The notes beneath the pieces were generated by a model. It had not been told where the DNA came from and did not search any database. It worked only from the letters and a program-made list of their open reading frames with translations. 64,000 nucleotides of DNA from Sneathiella marina (lineage in GTDB: Bacteria > Pseudomonadota > Alphaproteobacteria > Sneathiellales > Sneathiellaceae). Position numbers and translations under genes: made by a program. This document shows, piece by piece, positions 41,470 through 51,600 of the stretch. The stretch lies in contig NZ_CP098747.1 in NCBI RefSeq assembly GCF_023746535.1, forward strand, positions 750,364 to 814,363, given 5' to 3'. The first letter of the stretch is position 1, and every line of letters starts with the position of its first letter.

Positions 41470-42474
41470 TCAGCGCAATAAAAAGCCGCCTGCCAGCGGA
41501 TCGCCTTCCTCGGCGGTGAAGTCTGCGCTGCCAGAATAGTAAGCCTGCCCGCTAACCTCAACCGTTACGGCACCATGGGGGCCAACTTTTGTTGAGTGCA
41601 TGATTTTACCGGTGAAAATGGCCCCGGTCACACTTTCAAACCGATATATTTCCCCGACTGTCGCGGTTTTGTGGGCTGCTGCGACGGCGAGCCGTGCTGT
41701 CACCCCGGACCCGGTCGGGCTGCGATCGACCTGGGCATCAGCAAACACGCAGATATTGGCACTGGCGACATCGTCCGCACCATCGCCGCCATCGGTCAGA
41801 ATGGTGCCATACAGATAGCCAAGATCCGCTTCTTCCGGATGGGTGATTTTCAGTTGCTGCTTGACCGCCTCTGATATTTGCGTTGCGCCCTGCACCAGAT
41901 CAGCAGTGGACGAGCGATGTACATCCAGCCCAATGGAGGCGGCATCCAGCAATGCATAAAACGCCCCGCCATAGCCGATATCAATCTCCACCGGGCCATA
42001 GTCCGCTGTCTCCACATAGGTGCCGAGTGCCAGTGCAAACGCCGGAACGCTCTCGAACCGGACAGCGCCCGTAACACCCTCCGTTGTTGTCACATAAGCC
42101 GTCACAAGGCCGCAAGGGCACTGAATATTGACCCTGGTTTCCGTCGTATCCTTGACCACAAGACCGTAATCCAGCGCATAACGGCCCAGGGCGATAATGG
42201 CATGCCCGCACATGGTGCTATAGCCTTCGTTATGCATAAAAATGACGGCGAGATCGGCGTCCGGATGATCGGCGGGAACCAGCAGGGCCCCATACATATC
42301 CTTGTGGCCCCGCGGCTCGAACATCAGGAATTGCCGGTACTGGTCGGCCTGGTCCCGTAAATAGGCCCGCTTTTCCAGCAGGGTCCGTCCCTGTGGCACC
42401 GGGATACCCTCGGTAATGATACGCAAGGGCTCCCCGCCCGTATGCATTTCAACAGTTGTGATACGACTAATCAT
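41470..42474 (-). CDS. trans-3-hydroxy-L-proline dehydratase (proline racemase family)
   Basis: The 334-residue protein has the proline racemase fold. The first catalytic Cys is kept (Cys89 in STMCGHAIIA). At the second site the usual Cys is replaced by Thr254 in DRSPTGSGVTARL. This Cys/Thr pair is the known mark of trans-3-hydroxy-L-proline dehydratases, which make 1-pyrroline-2-carboxylate, in contrast to Cys/Cys racemases and epimerases. The function is therefore inferred from residue identity. It precedes the cytidine deaminase gene. Confidence 0.85.
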   Translation of the reverse strand: MISRITTVEMHTGGEPLRIITEGIPVPQGRTLLEKRAYLRDQADQYRQFLMFEPRGHKDMYGALLVPADHPDADLAVIFMHNEGYSTMCGHAIIALGRYALDYGLVVKDTTETRVNIQCPCGLVTAYVTTTEGVTGAVRFESVPAFALALGTYVETADYGPVEIDIGYGGAFYALLDAASIGLDVHRSSTADLVQGATQISEAVKQQLKITHPEEADLGYLYGTILTDGGDGADDVASANICVFADAQVDRSPTGSGVTARLAVAAAHKTATVGEIYRFESVTGAIFTGKIMHSTKVGPHGAVTVEVSGQAYYSGSADFTAEEGDPLAGGFLLR

Positions 42475-42579
42475 ACCCCTAGACTAGATTGATCGGGATA
42501 ATAACGAAAGCCCCTTCAAGAGACTTGACGGCAGCGTTGTATTTTCCCATACCCAAGGGAGGATACCGCGATAGATGAA

Positions 42580-43560
42580 ATGGGTCAGACAATTAAACAG
42601 ATAGCCGAAAAACTTAAAACGGGGGACCGCCGTGCGCTGGCGCGGGCCATCACGTTGGTGGAATCCTCCCGCCGCGATCACCGGGAGCAGGCACGTGACC
42701 TGATTTCCCAGATACTGCCCGCCACAGGCCGCTCGGTCCGGATCGGTATTTCCGGAACGCCCGGGGTTGGTAAATCCACCTTTATCGAAATATTCGGCAA
42801 GTTCCTGACGGCGGCGGGGCATAAAGTGGCTGTGCTGACCATTGACCCGTCATCGAAGCGGACCGGCGGGTCCATCCTGGGCGACAAGACCCGTATGGAG
42901 GAACTGGTCCGCGATCCCAATGCCTTTATCCGGCCCTCCCCGTCCGGTGGGTCGCTGGGCGGGGTGGCGCGGCGCACCCGCGAAGCCATGCTGCTGTGCG
43001 AAGCCAGCGGCTTTGATGTCATCCTGATCGAAACCGTCGGGGTGGGTCAGTCGGAAACCACGGTCGCGGACATGGTCGATGTTTTCTTGCTGTTGCTGGC
43101 GCCCGCAGGCGGGGACGAGCTGCAGGGGATCAAGCGCGGTGTCATGGAACTTGCCGATCTTGTGGTGATCAACAAGGCCGATGGCGACTTGAAGGCGACG
43201 GCAAGACGCGCGGCGGCGGAATATAAAGGGGCGCTTGGGCTGATGCGGCCCAAAAGCCCGCATTGGCGACCGGAGGTTCTGATGATCTCGGCACTCAAGA
43301 AGCGGGGCATCGATGATTTATGGGAAACCATCGAGCGATATCGCACCGCCCGCGCCACCGACGGTGAGCTGGAAGCGCAGCGGCGGGATCAGGCGGCCTC
43401 CTGGATGTGGTCGGAACTGGATGATTCTCTGATGGCACGATTTAAGGAGCATGACGCCGTGGCCCGGCGGCTCCGTGACCTGGAGGGCGAGGTTAAATCG
43501 GGTAAAATCGATCCAACCGACGCCGCAGAGCAATTGCTGGCGCTGTTTTTGGCCAAATAG
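42580..43560 (+). CDS. meaB: Methylmalonyl-CoA mutase-associated GTPase MeaB
   Basis: The 326-residue protein is a G3E-type P-loop GTPase with Walker A GTPGVGKST (59-67), a VLTIDPSS switch region, GGVARRTREAMLL, ETVGVGQSE and NKADGD for guanine. MeaB protects and loads methylmalonyl-CoA mutase with adenosylcobalamin. It has the mutase partner 5 kb upstream instead of being adjacent. It is divergent from the hydroxyproline dehydratase and followed by rpmB. Confidence 0.92.
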   Translation: MGQTIKQIAEKLKTGDRRALARAITLVESSRRDHREQARDLISQILPATGRSVRIGISGTPGVGKSTFIEIFGKFLTAAGHKVAVLTIDPSSKRTGGSILGDKTRMEELVRDPNAFIRPSPSGGSLGGVARRTREAMLLCEASGFDVILIETVGVGQSETTVADMVDVFLLLLAPAGGDELQGIKRGVMELADLVVINKADGDLKATARRAAAEYKGALGLMRPKSPHWRPEVLMISALKKRGIDDLWETIERYRTARATDGELEAQRRDQAASWMWSELDDSLMARFKEHDAVARRLRDLEGEVKSGKIDPTDAAEQLLALFLAK

Positions 43561-43601
43561 CGGCTTGCGCAGGGATATCGGTGTTTTTTGGATTTATAGG
43601 C

Positions 43602-43629
43602 TTGACGGGTGCGCCGACATTCCTTAAAT
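43602..43629 (+). promoter_or_regulatory. Possible sigma-70 promoter of rpmB
   Basis: TTGACG is followed by 16 nt and TTAAAT. Transcription would begin near 43636. A hairpin CCGGCG-TCATG-CGCCGG at 43642-43658 then lies in the leader before the L28 start. Confidence 0.45.
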
Positions 43630-43689
43630 ACCGTGCCACGTCCGGCGTCATGCGCCGGCATTCTTATTTATTGGTTAAAGAGGTTCACG

Positions 43690-43977
43690 ATGGCACGTCG
43701 TTGCGAATTAACAGGTAAAGGTGTTCAGGCTGGCAACAATGTAAGCCACGCCAAGAACAGAACCCGTCGCCGTTTTCTGCCAAATGTGCAAGAAGTCCGC
43801 CTGATGTCAGATGCCCTCGGCCGGTCCTTCAGCATGAAAGTTTCTGCCGCAGGGTTGCGCTCGGTCGAGCATAACGGTGGTCTGGATAACTTCCTTCTGA
43901 AATCACGGGACGTGAATTTGTCCCTGGCTGCCCGCCGCGTCAAGCGCGACATCAAAAAGGCATCCCTGGCTTCTTAA
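43690..43977 (+). CDS. rpmB: 50S ribosomal protein L28
   Basis: The 95-residue protein is L28 in full, starting [20 protein letters not shown] and continuing with the [11 protein letters not shown] motif. I use the ATG at 43690 preceded by AAAGAGG; an upstream in-frame start would add a non-homologous N-terminus. It is a ribosomal large-subunit protein. It has its own promoter-like sequence and a rho-independent terminator, so it is a single-gene unit. Confidence 0.95.
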   Translation: MARRCELTGKGVQAGNNVSHAKNRTRRRFLPNVQEVRLMSDALGRSFSMKVSAAGLRSVEHNGGLDNFLLKSRDVNLSLAARRVKRDIKKASLAS

Positions 43978-44011
43978 AAACAGAACGCAGACTTCGGTCT
44001 TGAAAATGTAG

Positions 44012-44047
44012 AAAACGGACAGGATGAAAATCTTGTCCGTTTTTTTT
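44012..44047 (+). terminator. Rho-independent terminator of rpmB
   Basis: A 10-bp stem AAAACGGACA/TGTCCGTTTT with a 12-nt loop is followed directly by T residues (eight T in total from 44040). Confidence 0.9.
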
Positions 44048-44126
44048 ATGTTCCTGTTGCTTCGTGCCGTCATCTCCCTATTTGAAGAAAGAGGTAAATT
44101 CAAAGTAACAATCAGGGAGAGACCAA

Positions 44127-44894
44127 ATGTTTGCACGTCGTGATATTGTCAAAGGGGCGGCCACGTTACCGCTGGCCGCTATCCTCGCCGATCCAATTCT
44201 GGCGCAAGCCGCTGCCGCCGGAATGCAGGACGTTACCTTGAAGCTGAAAAACGGCAAACCCATTAAAGCCTCTGTGGCCATGCCCGACGTAACGCCCGCC
44301 CCGTCTGTGTTGTTAATACATGAATGGTGGGGCCTCAATGACCAGATCAAGGCTGTGGCGGCAGAATTCGCCAAGGCAGGATATGTTGCCGTTGCCGTTG
44401 ACCTGTATGACCAGAAAGTCGGAACGACACCGGACGAGGCTAAGAGCCTTATGGGATCGGTGAAGGGAGAAGAAGCAACGGAAACCCTGACGACATGGAC
44501 TGACTGGGCCCGATCCAATGACAAGACCACAGACAAAATCGGGACCATTGGCTGGTGTTTTGGGGGTGGCTGGTCACTGAATGCCTCAATTGCGCGGCCG
44601 GTGGACGCGACGATCGTCTATTACGGAAATGTGGCCAAGAAAGCGGATCAGTTAAAAAACCTTAAAGGTCCGGTCATGGGGCATTTTGCCGAAAAGGATC
44701 AATGGATCAATAAAGCCATGGTCGATGGATTTGTCGCCCAAATGAAAGTGGCCGGCGAGCCGGACCCGGAGGTTTTCTGGTATGATGCGGAACATGCTTT
44801 TGCCAATCCTTCCGGGGGACGATATGACAAGGCGGATGCGCAGCTTGCCTGGAAACGAAGCATGGACTTCTTTGATAAAAACCTGAAAGGCTAG
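44127..44894 (+). CDS. Dienelactone hydrolase family protein, exported
   Basis: The 255-residue protein has a Tat-like signal (ARRDIVKGA then a hydrophobic stretch ending LAQA) and an alpha/beta-hydrolase domain. The Cys nucleophile sits in GWCFGGGWS, and the Asp and His of the triad lie in HFAEKDQWI and YDAEHAFANPSGG. Dienelactone hydrolases open dienelactones, but many exported homologues have other ester substrates. CAGGGAGAG precedes the ATG. It converges on cobT with 4 bp between stops. Confidence 0.86.
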   Translation: MFARRDIVKGAATLPLAAILADPILAQAAAAGMQDVTLKLKNGKPIKASVAMPDVTPAPSVLLIHEWWGLNDQIKAVAAEFAKAGYVAVAVDLYDQKVGTTPDEAKSLMGSVKGEEATETLTTWTDWARSNDKTTDKIGTIGWCFGGGWSLNASIARPVDATIVYYGNVAKKADQLKNLKGPVMGHFAEKDQWINKAMVDGFVAQMKVAGEPDPEVFWYDAEHAFANPSGGRYDKADAQLAWKRSMDFFDKNLKG

Positions 44895-44898
44895 GCGC

Positions 44899-46767
44899 CT
44901 ACCAGCGCTCCGCTTTACTGCGCTTGCTGGTCTTGTTCTCATCGAACAGGTCAGCAAGCTGTTCCATCATCACCCCGCCCAATTGCTCGGCATCGATAAT
45001 GGTCACCGCCTGTTCATAATAGCGGGTCACATCATGGCCGATGCCGATGGCGATCAGCTCGACCGCGGATTTGGTTTCGATCCAGCGGATAACATCGCGT
45101 AAATGACGGTCCAGGTAGTTCCCCGGATTGACCGACAGCGTACTGTCATCAACCGGCGCCCCGTCGGAGATGACCATCAGGATCCGCCGCTGCTCCGGCC
45201 GGCCAAGAAGCCGGTTATGGGCCCAGAGCAGGCCTTCACCGTCGATATTCTCTTTCAGCAATCCTTCGCGCAGCATCAGGCCCAAGGACTGGCGCGCCCG
45301 GCGATAGGGATAATCGGCCGATTTATAGACAATATGGCGCAGGTCGTTGAGGCGGCCGGGATTTGCTTCCTTGCCCTGTTCCAGCCATTTCTCGCGGGAT
45401 TGACCGCCTTTCCAGGCGCGGGTGGTGAAGCCAAGAATTTCCACCTTGACCGAACAGCGTTCCAGGGTGCGGGCCAGGACGTCGGCGCACATGGCGGCAA
45501 CAGAGATCGGGCGGCCACGCATGGAGCCTGAATTATCGATCAGCAATGTCACCACGGTATCGCGGAAATCCGTATCCTGCTCGACCTTGAAAGAGAGCGG
45601 CAGCAACGGGTCGACAACCACGCGCGACAGGCGCGCCGCATCCAGAATGCCTTCTTCCAGGTCAAATTCCCAGGACCGGTTCTGCTGGGCCAGCAGTTTT
45701 CGCTGCAGGCGGTTGGCCAGTTTGCTGATCAGGCTATGCAGGTTTGTCAGCTGTTGATCCAGCTGTTGGCGCAGACGGGCCAGCTCTTCAGGCTCGCACA
45801 GATCAGAGGCCGAGATAACTTCATCAAAATCCGTGGTGAAGGATTTATACATTTCCGCATTTGGCGAGTTGCGGAAATCATCGGGATAAACGGGCTGGCG
45901 GTCCCGACCGGCTTCCTCGCCGGAGCTGGTGGTTTCCATATCGGCGCTTTCACCGGTCTCGCTGTCGGTTCCCTCGTCGCCGGCGCCTTCCTGGGAATCG
46001 GCATCTTCCGCTGCGCTGGCTTCCTGGGCCTCGTCATCGCCTTCGGCGCCGCTGCTTTCGGCATCGGGCTCCTGTTCGCCGTCGTCCCCGTCGCCGGTTT
46101 CTTCATCATCGGAATAATTGCCCTCGGCATCATCCATCAGATCAAGGTCCTTCAGCAGCTTGCGGGCGGCTGTTGCAAATTCCTTCTGGCTGCCCAATGC
46201 GTCCAGCAGATCGGCGAAATCGTCTCCGCTTTTCTCCTCGATTTCCGCGCGCCAGAGATCGACCATGCCCTTGGCGCTTTGCGGTACCGGGATATTGGCC
46301 AGTTTTTCCCGGGCGAGCAGGCCCAGCACTTCGGCGATCGGCGCTTCTTCCTTGTCGTAGATCCGCTCGAACCCGCTTTCGCGGCAATGGCTGTCCAGGC
46401 GGTTATACAGATTGTCGGAGACGCCTTTCATCTTGTTGGCGCCGATGGCCTCGACCCGCGCCTGCTCAATGGCTTCGAAAACCGCTTTTGCCTCGCCGCC
46501 CTGGGGCGCCAGCCGGTTATGCAAGGCGTCATCATGATAACGCTTGCGCAAAGATAGACTGTCGGCAATGCCGCGGACCAGCCGCACATCCTCAACCGGC
46601 AGATCCTTCATGGGGTTGGGCAGGCGGGCCTTGTTGGCGGCGATGCCGGGCGCATCATTGCCATAGATGACTTCCAGCTCCGCCTCGCGCGACATGGCGC
46701 GCATGGTCGCGGTCACCGCCCGTTTGAACGGCTCGGCGGCAGCTTCCTTATTTTTACCCAAGGCCAC
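44899..46767 (-). CDS. cobT: Cobaltochelatase subunit CobT
   Basis: The 622-residue protein has the CobT layout: a helical N-terminal part, a very acidic central region (about 215-310), and a C-terminal von Willebrand A domain with the MIDAS motif DNSGSMRG. With CobS it forms the ATPase ring that drives CobN-mediated cobalt insertion in aerobic cobalamin biosynthesis. The start is probably GTG 5 bp after the cobS stop. CobN is not in the window. Confidence 0.92.
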   Translation of the reverse strand: MALGKNKEAAAEPFKRAVTATMRAMSREAELEVIYGNDAPGIAANKARLPNPMKDLPVEDVRLVRGIADSLSLRKRYHDDALHNRLAPQGGEAKAVFEAIEQARVEAIGANKMKGVSDNLYNRLDSHCRESGFERIYDKEEAPIAEVLGLLAREKLANIPVPQSAKGMVDLWRAEIEEKSGDDFADLLDALGSQKEFATAARKLLKDLDLMDDAEGNYSDDEETGDGDDGEQEPDAESSGAEGDDEAQEASAAEDADSQEGAGDEGTDSETGESADMETTSSGEEAGRDRQPVYPDDFRNSPNAEMYKSFTTDFDEVISASDLCEPEELARLRQQLDQQLTNLHSLISKLANRLQRKLLAQQNRSWEFDLEEGILDAARLSRVVVDPLLPLSFKVEQDTDFRDTVVTLLIDNSGSMRGRPISVAAMCADVLARTLERCSVKVEILGFTTRAWKGGQSREKWLEQGKEANPGRLNDLRHIVYKSADYPYRRARQSLGLMLREGLLKENIDGEGLLWAHNRLLGRPEQRRILMVISDGAPVDDSTLSVNPGNYLDRHLRDVIRWIETKSAVELIAIGIGHDVTRYYEQAVTIIDAEQLGGVMMEQLADLFDENKTSKRSKAERW

Positions 46768-46772
46768 TGGCG

Positions 46773-47777
46773 TTAGGACGCGACGATATTAGCCGCGGAT
46801 TCCGGTAGTTCCTGTCCGAAACTGCGCTGGAAATACTCGGCGACAATAGGGCGTTCCATCTCATCACATTTATTCAGGAAGGTCACCCGGAAGGCGAAGC
46901 CGATATCCCCGAAAATCTCGGCATTTTCCGCCCAGGTAATCACCGTCCGTGGGCTCATGACCGTTGAAATATCCCCGGCAATAAAGCCGGAGCGGCTCAG
47001 CTCGGCGCAGGCGATCATTGCCCGGACTGTCTGCCGGCCCTCTTCCGTGTCATAGTCCGGCAGCTTGGAGAGGACGATCTCGTTTTCTGTCGCTTCGGGC
47101 AGGTAGTTCAGGGTGGTGACAATATTCCAGCGGTCCATCTGGCCCTGATTGAGCTGCTGGGTGCCGTGGTACAGCCCTGTCGTATCACCAAGCCCGACCG
47201 TGTTCGTGGTCGAGAACATGCGAAAGGCCGGATGGGGCCGGATCACCCGGTTCTGATCAAGCAACGTCAATTTGCCCTCAACTTCAAGAACCCGCTGGAT
47301 CACGAACATCACGTCCGGCCGACCCGCATCATATTCATCAAAGACAATGGCGGTCGGTGACTGCAGTGCCCAGGGCAGAATGCCTTCGCGGAACTCGGTA
47401 ATCTGTTTGCCTTCGCGCAGGACGATGGCGTCCTTGCCGACCAGGTCGATCCGCGAAATATGGCTGTCCAGATTGACCCGGACACAGGGCCAGTTCAGCC
47501 GCGCGGCGACCTGCTCGATATGAGTGGACTTACCGGTTCCATGATATCCCTGAACCATCACCCGACGGTTGAAGGCAAAGCCGGCCAGGATTGCCATGGT
47601 CGTATCGTGATCGAAAACATAGGAAGGATCCAGATCCGGCACACGCTCGGTTGCGATGCTGTAAGCGGGAACTTCAAGGTCACTATCGATTTTGAATACT
47701 TCGCGAACAGATACTTTCGTATCAGGAAGATTTATTTTAATATCTTGTGCCTGACCGGCGAGCTCTAGGGACGTCAT
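46773..47777 (-). CDS. cobS: Cobaltochelatase subunit CobS
   Basis: The 334-residue protein is an AAA+ ATPase with Walker [10 protein letters not shown] and Walker [10 protein letters not shown], plus the sensor region FSTTNTVG. It is the CobS partner of CobT. The gene pair cobS-cobT with a J-domain gene and bolA upstream is a familiar alphaproteobacterial arrangement. The start is followed by a conserved-looking N-terminus ([16 protein letters not shown]). Confidence 0.93.
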   Translation of the reverse strand: MTSLELAGQAQDIKINLPDTKVSVREVFKIDSDLEVPAYSIATERVPDLDPSYVFDHDTTMAILAGFAFNRRVMVQGYHGTGKSTHIEQVAARLNWPCVRVNLDSHISRIDLVGKDAIVLREGKQITEFREGILPWALQSPTAIVFDEYDAGRPDVMFVIQRVLEVEGKLTLLDQNRVIRPHPAFRMFSTTNTVGLGDTTGLYHGTQQLNQGQMDRWNIVTTLNYLPEATENEIVLSKLPDYDTEEGRQTVRAMIACAELSRSGFIAGDISTVMSPRTVITWAENAEIFGDIGFAFRVTFLNKCDEMERPIVAEYFQRSFGQELPESAANIVAS

Positions 47778-47824
47778 GACTAACTATTCCGTGTAACAAT
47801 TTGTGGTTATTTTCCTGCGGTTTA

Positions 47825-48415
47825 CTAGGAGTTAGCGCAAGATCGCAGATGTGTATAGGCCTGATTGATATTTTTTAGTATTTCTTCGGCTTTTTTGTCA
47901 CCACCGCGGACATCCGGATGGTATTTCTTGGCCAATTCCTTGTGCCGCCGTTTGATCTCGCTGAGACTGCTGCCCGGCCTTAAATTGAGGACCGCAAGGG
48001 CATCTCGTTCTTCTTTATCTATTTTTGGCGATGCCGTCTGCCTGTATTGCTGGGACGTGTCCTCATGGGCTCCCATGTCCTCGCGAAAATCGAAGGGGTC
48101 ATCATACTGGTAATCGCCCCGCGGCTTTGCGGTTCGCGAGCCCATTTTCCAGGTTGGACGGTGACCGGTAATATCTTCATCCTTGTAGCGCAGAACTTCT
48201 TCATCCGACATGCCGTCAAAGAAGTTCCAGGATTTATTAAACTCGCGCACATGGCCTAAGCAAAACCATTGATAATCCTCAGGATTCCGTCGATCTTCAG
48301 AGCGGGATTTTGGCGCGCGAAATTCACCGCTTTCAAAGCAATCGGGATGATTGCATTGTCGGAACATGCCTTCGGGAGGTGTATCACCCAAGTCGATTTT
48401 TTTTCGTTTCGCCAT
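47825..48415 (-). CDS. J-domain protein (DnaJ family co-chaperone)
   Basis: The product is 196 residues from the ATG at 48415, which begins MAKRKKIDLGD; a longer frame adds a non-homologous N-terminus. It has an N-terminal region with CNHPDCFESGEFRAP and CLGHVREFNKSWNFFDGM, which is typical of this alphaproteobacterial family, and a C-terminal J domain with KYHPDV. The HPD motif stimulates Hsp70. It precedes cobS in the same direction, 47 bp apart, and is divergent from bolA. Confidence 0.87.
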   Translation of the reverse strand: MAKRKKIDLGDTPPEGMFRQCNHPDCFESGEFRAPKSRSEDRRNPEDYQWFCLGHVREFNKSWNFFDGMSDEEVLRYKDEDITGHRPTWKMGSRTAKPRGDYQYDDPFDFREDMGAHEDTSQQYRQTASPKIDKEERDALAVLNLRPGSSLSEIKRRHKELAKKYHPDVRGGDKKAEEILKNINQAYTHLRSCANS

Positions 48416-48640
48416 GTCGACTATTATGGGTGGTCGGCATATGGCATGCAAGGACAAGCCCCGAAAAGACGTTAAATTTTGGCCTGGCATGTTTAATAAG
48501 CAACAGATTTCCTTTCATTGTGTCGGGAGGACACGGCTTGCCGTTCTCCTTGCCCATTTCTTCGCATGGCACGCCTTGATCCGCCGTTCGGAAAAATATA
48601 CTTATGATGCTATCGGGGAATCTTAGTGGAAGAATGTAAA

Positions 48641-48907
48641 ATGAGTGTTGCACAGACAATAGAAGTAAAATTGCGCGAAGCCTTCACACCGTCGAGCTTG
48701 ACGGTTATTGACGAATCACATTTGCATGCAGGCCATGCCGGTGCCCGGCCACAAGGCGAGAGTCATTTCAAGGTGATGATCATCTCGGACAAATTTGAAG
48801 GATTGTCCCGAGTGGCGCGACAACGTGCCGTTTATCAGGTTTTGGCCGATGAGTTGGCGACCGATATTCATGCGCTGTCTCTCGATGTCAAATCTCTGAC
48901 AGACTAG
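48641..48907 (+). CDS. BolA family protein
   Basis: The 88-residue protein begins at the ATG at 48641 with GGAAG upstream; a GTG five codons earlier is possible. It has the BolA motif DESHLHAGHAGA...ESHFKVMIISDKF and the RQRAVYQVLADEL helix. BolA proteins pair with monothiol glutaredoxins for Fe-S handling or act as regulators. It is divergent from the J-domain gene. Confidence 0.9.
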   Translation: MSVAQTIEVKLREAFTPSSLTVIDESHLHAGHAGARPQGESHFKVMIISDKFEGLSRVARQRAVYQVLADELATDIHALSLDVKSLTD

Positions 48908-49114
48908 ATCAGAATACCCTTTTCAAGGGAATACTAGAAACCCGTATAAATGGTACGACTACTGCGGGTACGTTAATCATACTCCTTTATAAATGCCGAT
49001 TTTTACTGATTTTTAATTCATGAGTTGAATACGGTCCTGATATATCTATATGCATCTATTAGGTGTAAAAAATAATTTTACACTACCATATGGTGTTTAT
49101 CAAGGAGATCACAA

Positions 49115-49384
49115 ATGCAGACACAACCTTCTCAAACTCTCGTCAACCGGAATATTTCGATTACGGACCCTGTTTCCGGCCGATGCCACCGGACCAGCAT
49201 TCGTTTGGAGAGAATCGAATGGACAGCCCTGCAACGGATTTGTGAAAAGAAAGAAATCTCGATAAATGATTTCTGCTGCCATGTTGATCAGGACGAAAAA
49301 CGGCGCGAGCATTCAAGGACGTCGCGTATTAGATCGGCAATCTTACATCACTATCTCGACGAGGCGATGCCTTTGGATTCCTAG
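49115..49384 (+). CDS. Ribbon-helix-helix domain protein
   Basis: The 89-residue protein has the pattern TSIRLERIEWTALQRICEKKEISINDFC, a ribbon-helix-helix DNA-binding element (RHH_4-like), followed by an RIRSAILHHYLDEA helix. Such proteins are widespread in alphaproteobacteria and presumed regulators. AAGGAGATC lies before the ATG. It ends 12 bp before the stop of the convergent AEC transporter gene. Targets are unknown. Confidence 0.8.
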   Translation: MQTQPSQTLVNRNISITDPVSGRCHRTSIRLERIEWTALQRICEKKEISINDFCCHVDQDEKRREHSRTSRIRSAILHHYLDEAMPLDS

Positions 49385-49396
49385 TGAGGGGCAGGA

Positions 49397-50272
49397 TTAG
49401 AGGATAAAAAGCAGAAGTGCCGGCAGCGTGACAAAAGAGAGAAGGGTGGAGATCAATACCATCCCCGCCACATGAGAATGGGCCCGTTTGTAGCGAAGTG
49501 AAAACAGGTAATTGAAAACGGCGACCGGCATACTGCATTCCAATATAATAACCCCGCGCTCTACGCCTTCCAGGTTGAACAGGAGAGCGAGGCCGTACCC
49601 AACAGCAAAACCCATACCGAGGCGGAGCAGGGACAGTCCGGTGGCCAGCTTTATATGACTTATGGATAAACTGGCGAGGCTCACGCCTAGCGCCAACAGC
49701 ATAAGAGGAATTGTGAGGCTTCCGAGCAGGCCTGTCGTATTGTTGATCCATTGGGGAATTTCAACGCCCAGTGATTTTGTAATCAAGGCGAGAGCCACAG
49801 CGTAAATCAGCGGCGTTTTCGCCAGTTGCAGAATTGAATTCGTACCCGAGGACAGCCAGACGCCAAAGGTAAACTGGGTCATGGAGAAGACAGTAAACAC
49901 GGCGATCGCCAATGCCAAACCCGGTTCTCCGAAGGCAAAATAACAAAGCGGGATACCCATATTTCCCGCATTGGGGAACATCAGGCCGGGAAGATAGTCC
50001 CGGATATTCAGCTTCAGGAGGAACAGAATGGCAAACCCGATGACGCAGAAAGAAACGGCAGCAATTGCTGCGATCATGGCAAAGCCAAAAAAGGCCGAGA
50101 GCTGCATATCCAGATTGTCGAGGGTCGTGAATATCAGTAACGGTGCGCCGATATTTGTCACCAGTCCGGTAACCGTTTCGGTACTGAAAGCCCGCCCAGA
50201 CTTCGCCCAGTAAAATCCCAGCCCCGCCGTAATGATCACCGGCGCAATGATATTCAGAAGGATGTCAAACAT
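49397..50272 (-). CDS. AEC family auxin efflux-type transporter
   Basis: The 291-residue integral membrane protein has about 9-10 membrane segments with the MFPNAGNMGIPL motif typical of the AEC (auxin efflux carrier) family. Members export organic acids such as malate or malonate; the substrate is not known. It is last in a leftward run aroK-aroB-CNNM-AEC with gaps of 1, 36 and 14 bp, so it is probably co-transcribed. Confidence 0.85.
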   Translation of the reverse strand: MFDILLNIIAPVIITAGLGFYWAKSGRAFSTETVTGLVTNIGAPLLIFTTLDNLDMQLSAFFGFAMIAAIAAVSFCVIGFAILFLLKLNIRDYLPGLMFPNAGNMGIPLCYFAFGEPGLALAIAVFTVFSMTQFTFGVWLSSGTNSILQLAKTPLIYAVALALITKSLGVEIPQWINNTTGLLGSLTIPLMLLALGVSLASLSISHIKLATGLSLLRLGMGFAVGYGLALLFNLEGVERGVIILECSMPVAVFNYLFSLRYKRAHSHVAGMVLISTLLSFVTLPALLLFIL

Positions 50273-50286
50273 TGGGCCGGGTCCAA

Positions 50287-51564
50287 TCAGCTTGACAGTG
50301 CGGTCACACGCAGCTCGGTAATTTGATTATGCTCTTTGTGAAGGATTTCGAACTTATAACCGTGGAAGATGAAAATCTGACCGACCTCCGGAATGATCTG
50401 GGCCTCATGGATCACCAAACCGGCAATGGTTGCCGCTTCATCATCGGGCAAAGACCAATTGAGCTGTCGGTTCAAGTCCCGAATTGTCACATCTCCCTTG
50501 GTCACGATATTACCTTCTTGCAGCATTTCCACATCACTGACGGCCAGGTCATGCTCATCGGCAATATCGCCGACGATTTCCTCCAGAATATCCTCCAGCG
50601 TTACAAGGCCCATCAGCGCGCCATATTCATCGACAACAAGGGCGAAGTGACTTTTGCGTTCCAAAAAGGCGTTTAACTGGCTTCGCAATGTTGTCGTTTC
50701 GGGAACGAACCAGGGCTCTGTGCTGATATCTTCGATTTTCAAATCGTCATAACCGCCATTGAGGGGGATGATCGCCCGGAGTAAATCCTTGGCATGAACG
50801 ACACCAATGATATTTTCAGAGTTTTCCCGCCATAGCGGTAGCCGGGTGTAGGGACTTGCCAACACCTGATCGATAATTTCCTGCGTTGACTTGGAACAAT
50901 CAACCATTTCAACATTTTTGCGGTGAATCATGATTTCCGACAAATCAACTTCATCCATGTCCAAAATGGAATCGAGCATATATTTCTCATGCAGAATAAC
51001 GCCGGCTTCCTCGGAATGAAGCTCAATAGCCCCCCGAAGCTCGTCTTGTGCTGCATCGGTCAGGGTTTCGCCATCGTCTTCAGAGTCTTTGACGCCAAAC
51101 ATGCGTAACGTCAGATCAACGACAACGTTAATACCCATTACGACAGGAGACAAAAGAAAGACGGCGGGGCGCAATATTGGTGCCACAAATATGGCCGTTG
51201 GAATGGATCGGCGCAACGCGTAGGTTTTCGGCAATACTTCTGCAAAGATTAAAACGAGAGCTGTCATGATAAGCGTTGCATAGGCAACGCCGATATCCCC
51301 AAAAAGCGTAATAAAGAAACTGGTTGCCAGTGCTGATGCCAGGATATTGACCAGGTTGTTTCCGAGTAAAATTGCGCTGATCAATTTCGTATGTTGATCC
51401 CGCAGCCGATTTACCAGATGTGCCCGTTTGTCACCGGCTTGTTCCATTTGATGGAGGCGGGCGCGGGAAGCGCCTGTAAGCGCTGTTTCCGACCCTGAAA
51501 AAAAAGCTGACAACAGCAATAACAGGAATATTGCCAGCAGCAATAAAATAAGATCAAAGCCCAT
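50287..51564 (-). CDS. CNNM/HlyC-CorC family protein
   Basis: The 425-residue protein has an N-terminal CNNM (DUF21) membrane domain (about 1-190), two CBS domains (about 205-335) and a C-terminal CorC_HlyC transporter-associated domain (about 345-420). Such proteins are linked to magnesium or cobalt efflux. It follows aroB in the same operon, a conserved alphaproteobacterial neighbourhood. Confidence 0.9.
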   Translation of the reverse strand: MGFDLILLLLAIFLLLLLSAFFSGSETALTGASRARLHQMEQAGDKRAHLVNRLRDQHTKLISAILLGNNLVNILASALATSFFITLFGDIGVAYATLIMTALVLIFAEVLPKTYALRRSIPTAIFVAPILRPAVFLLSPVVMGINVVVDLTLRMFGVKDSEDDGETLTDAAQDELRGAIELHSEEAGVILHEKYMLDSILDMDEVDLSEIMIHRKNVEMVDCSKSTQEIIDQVLASPYTRLPLWRENSENIIGVVHAKDLLRAIIPLNGGYDDLKIEDISTEPWFVPETTTLRSQLNAFLERKSHFALVVDEYGALMGLVTLEDILEEIVGDIADEHDLAVSDVEMLQEGNIVTKGDVTIRDLNRQLNWSLPDDEAATIAGLVIHEAQIIPEVGQIFIFHGYKFEILHKEHNQITELRVTALSS

Positions 51565-51600
51565 ATTAGTAGTTTCTTTCCCTCCTTTGAGGTCAATTGA

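Noticed and set aside
45736-46557. A 273-codon hydrophobic-looking frame antisense to cobT
   Set aside because: It mirrors the acidic repeat region of cobT, which reads as hydrophobic residues on the other strand. CobT is unmistakable.
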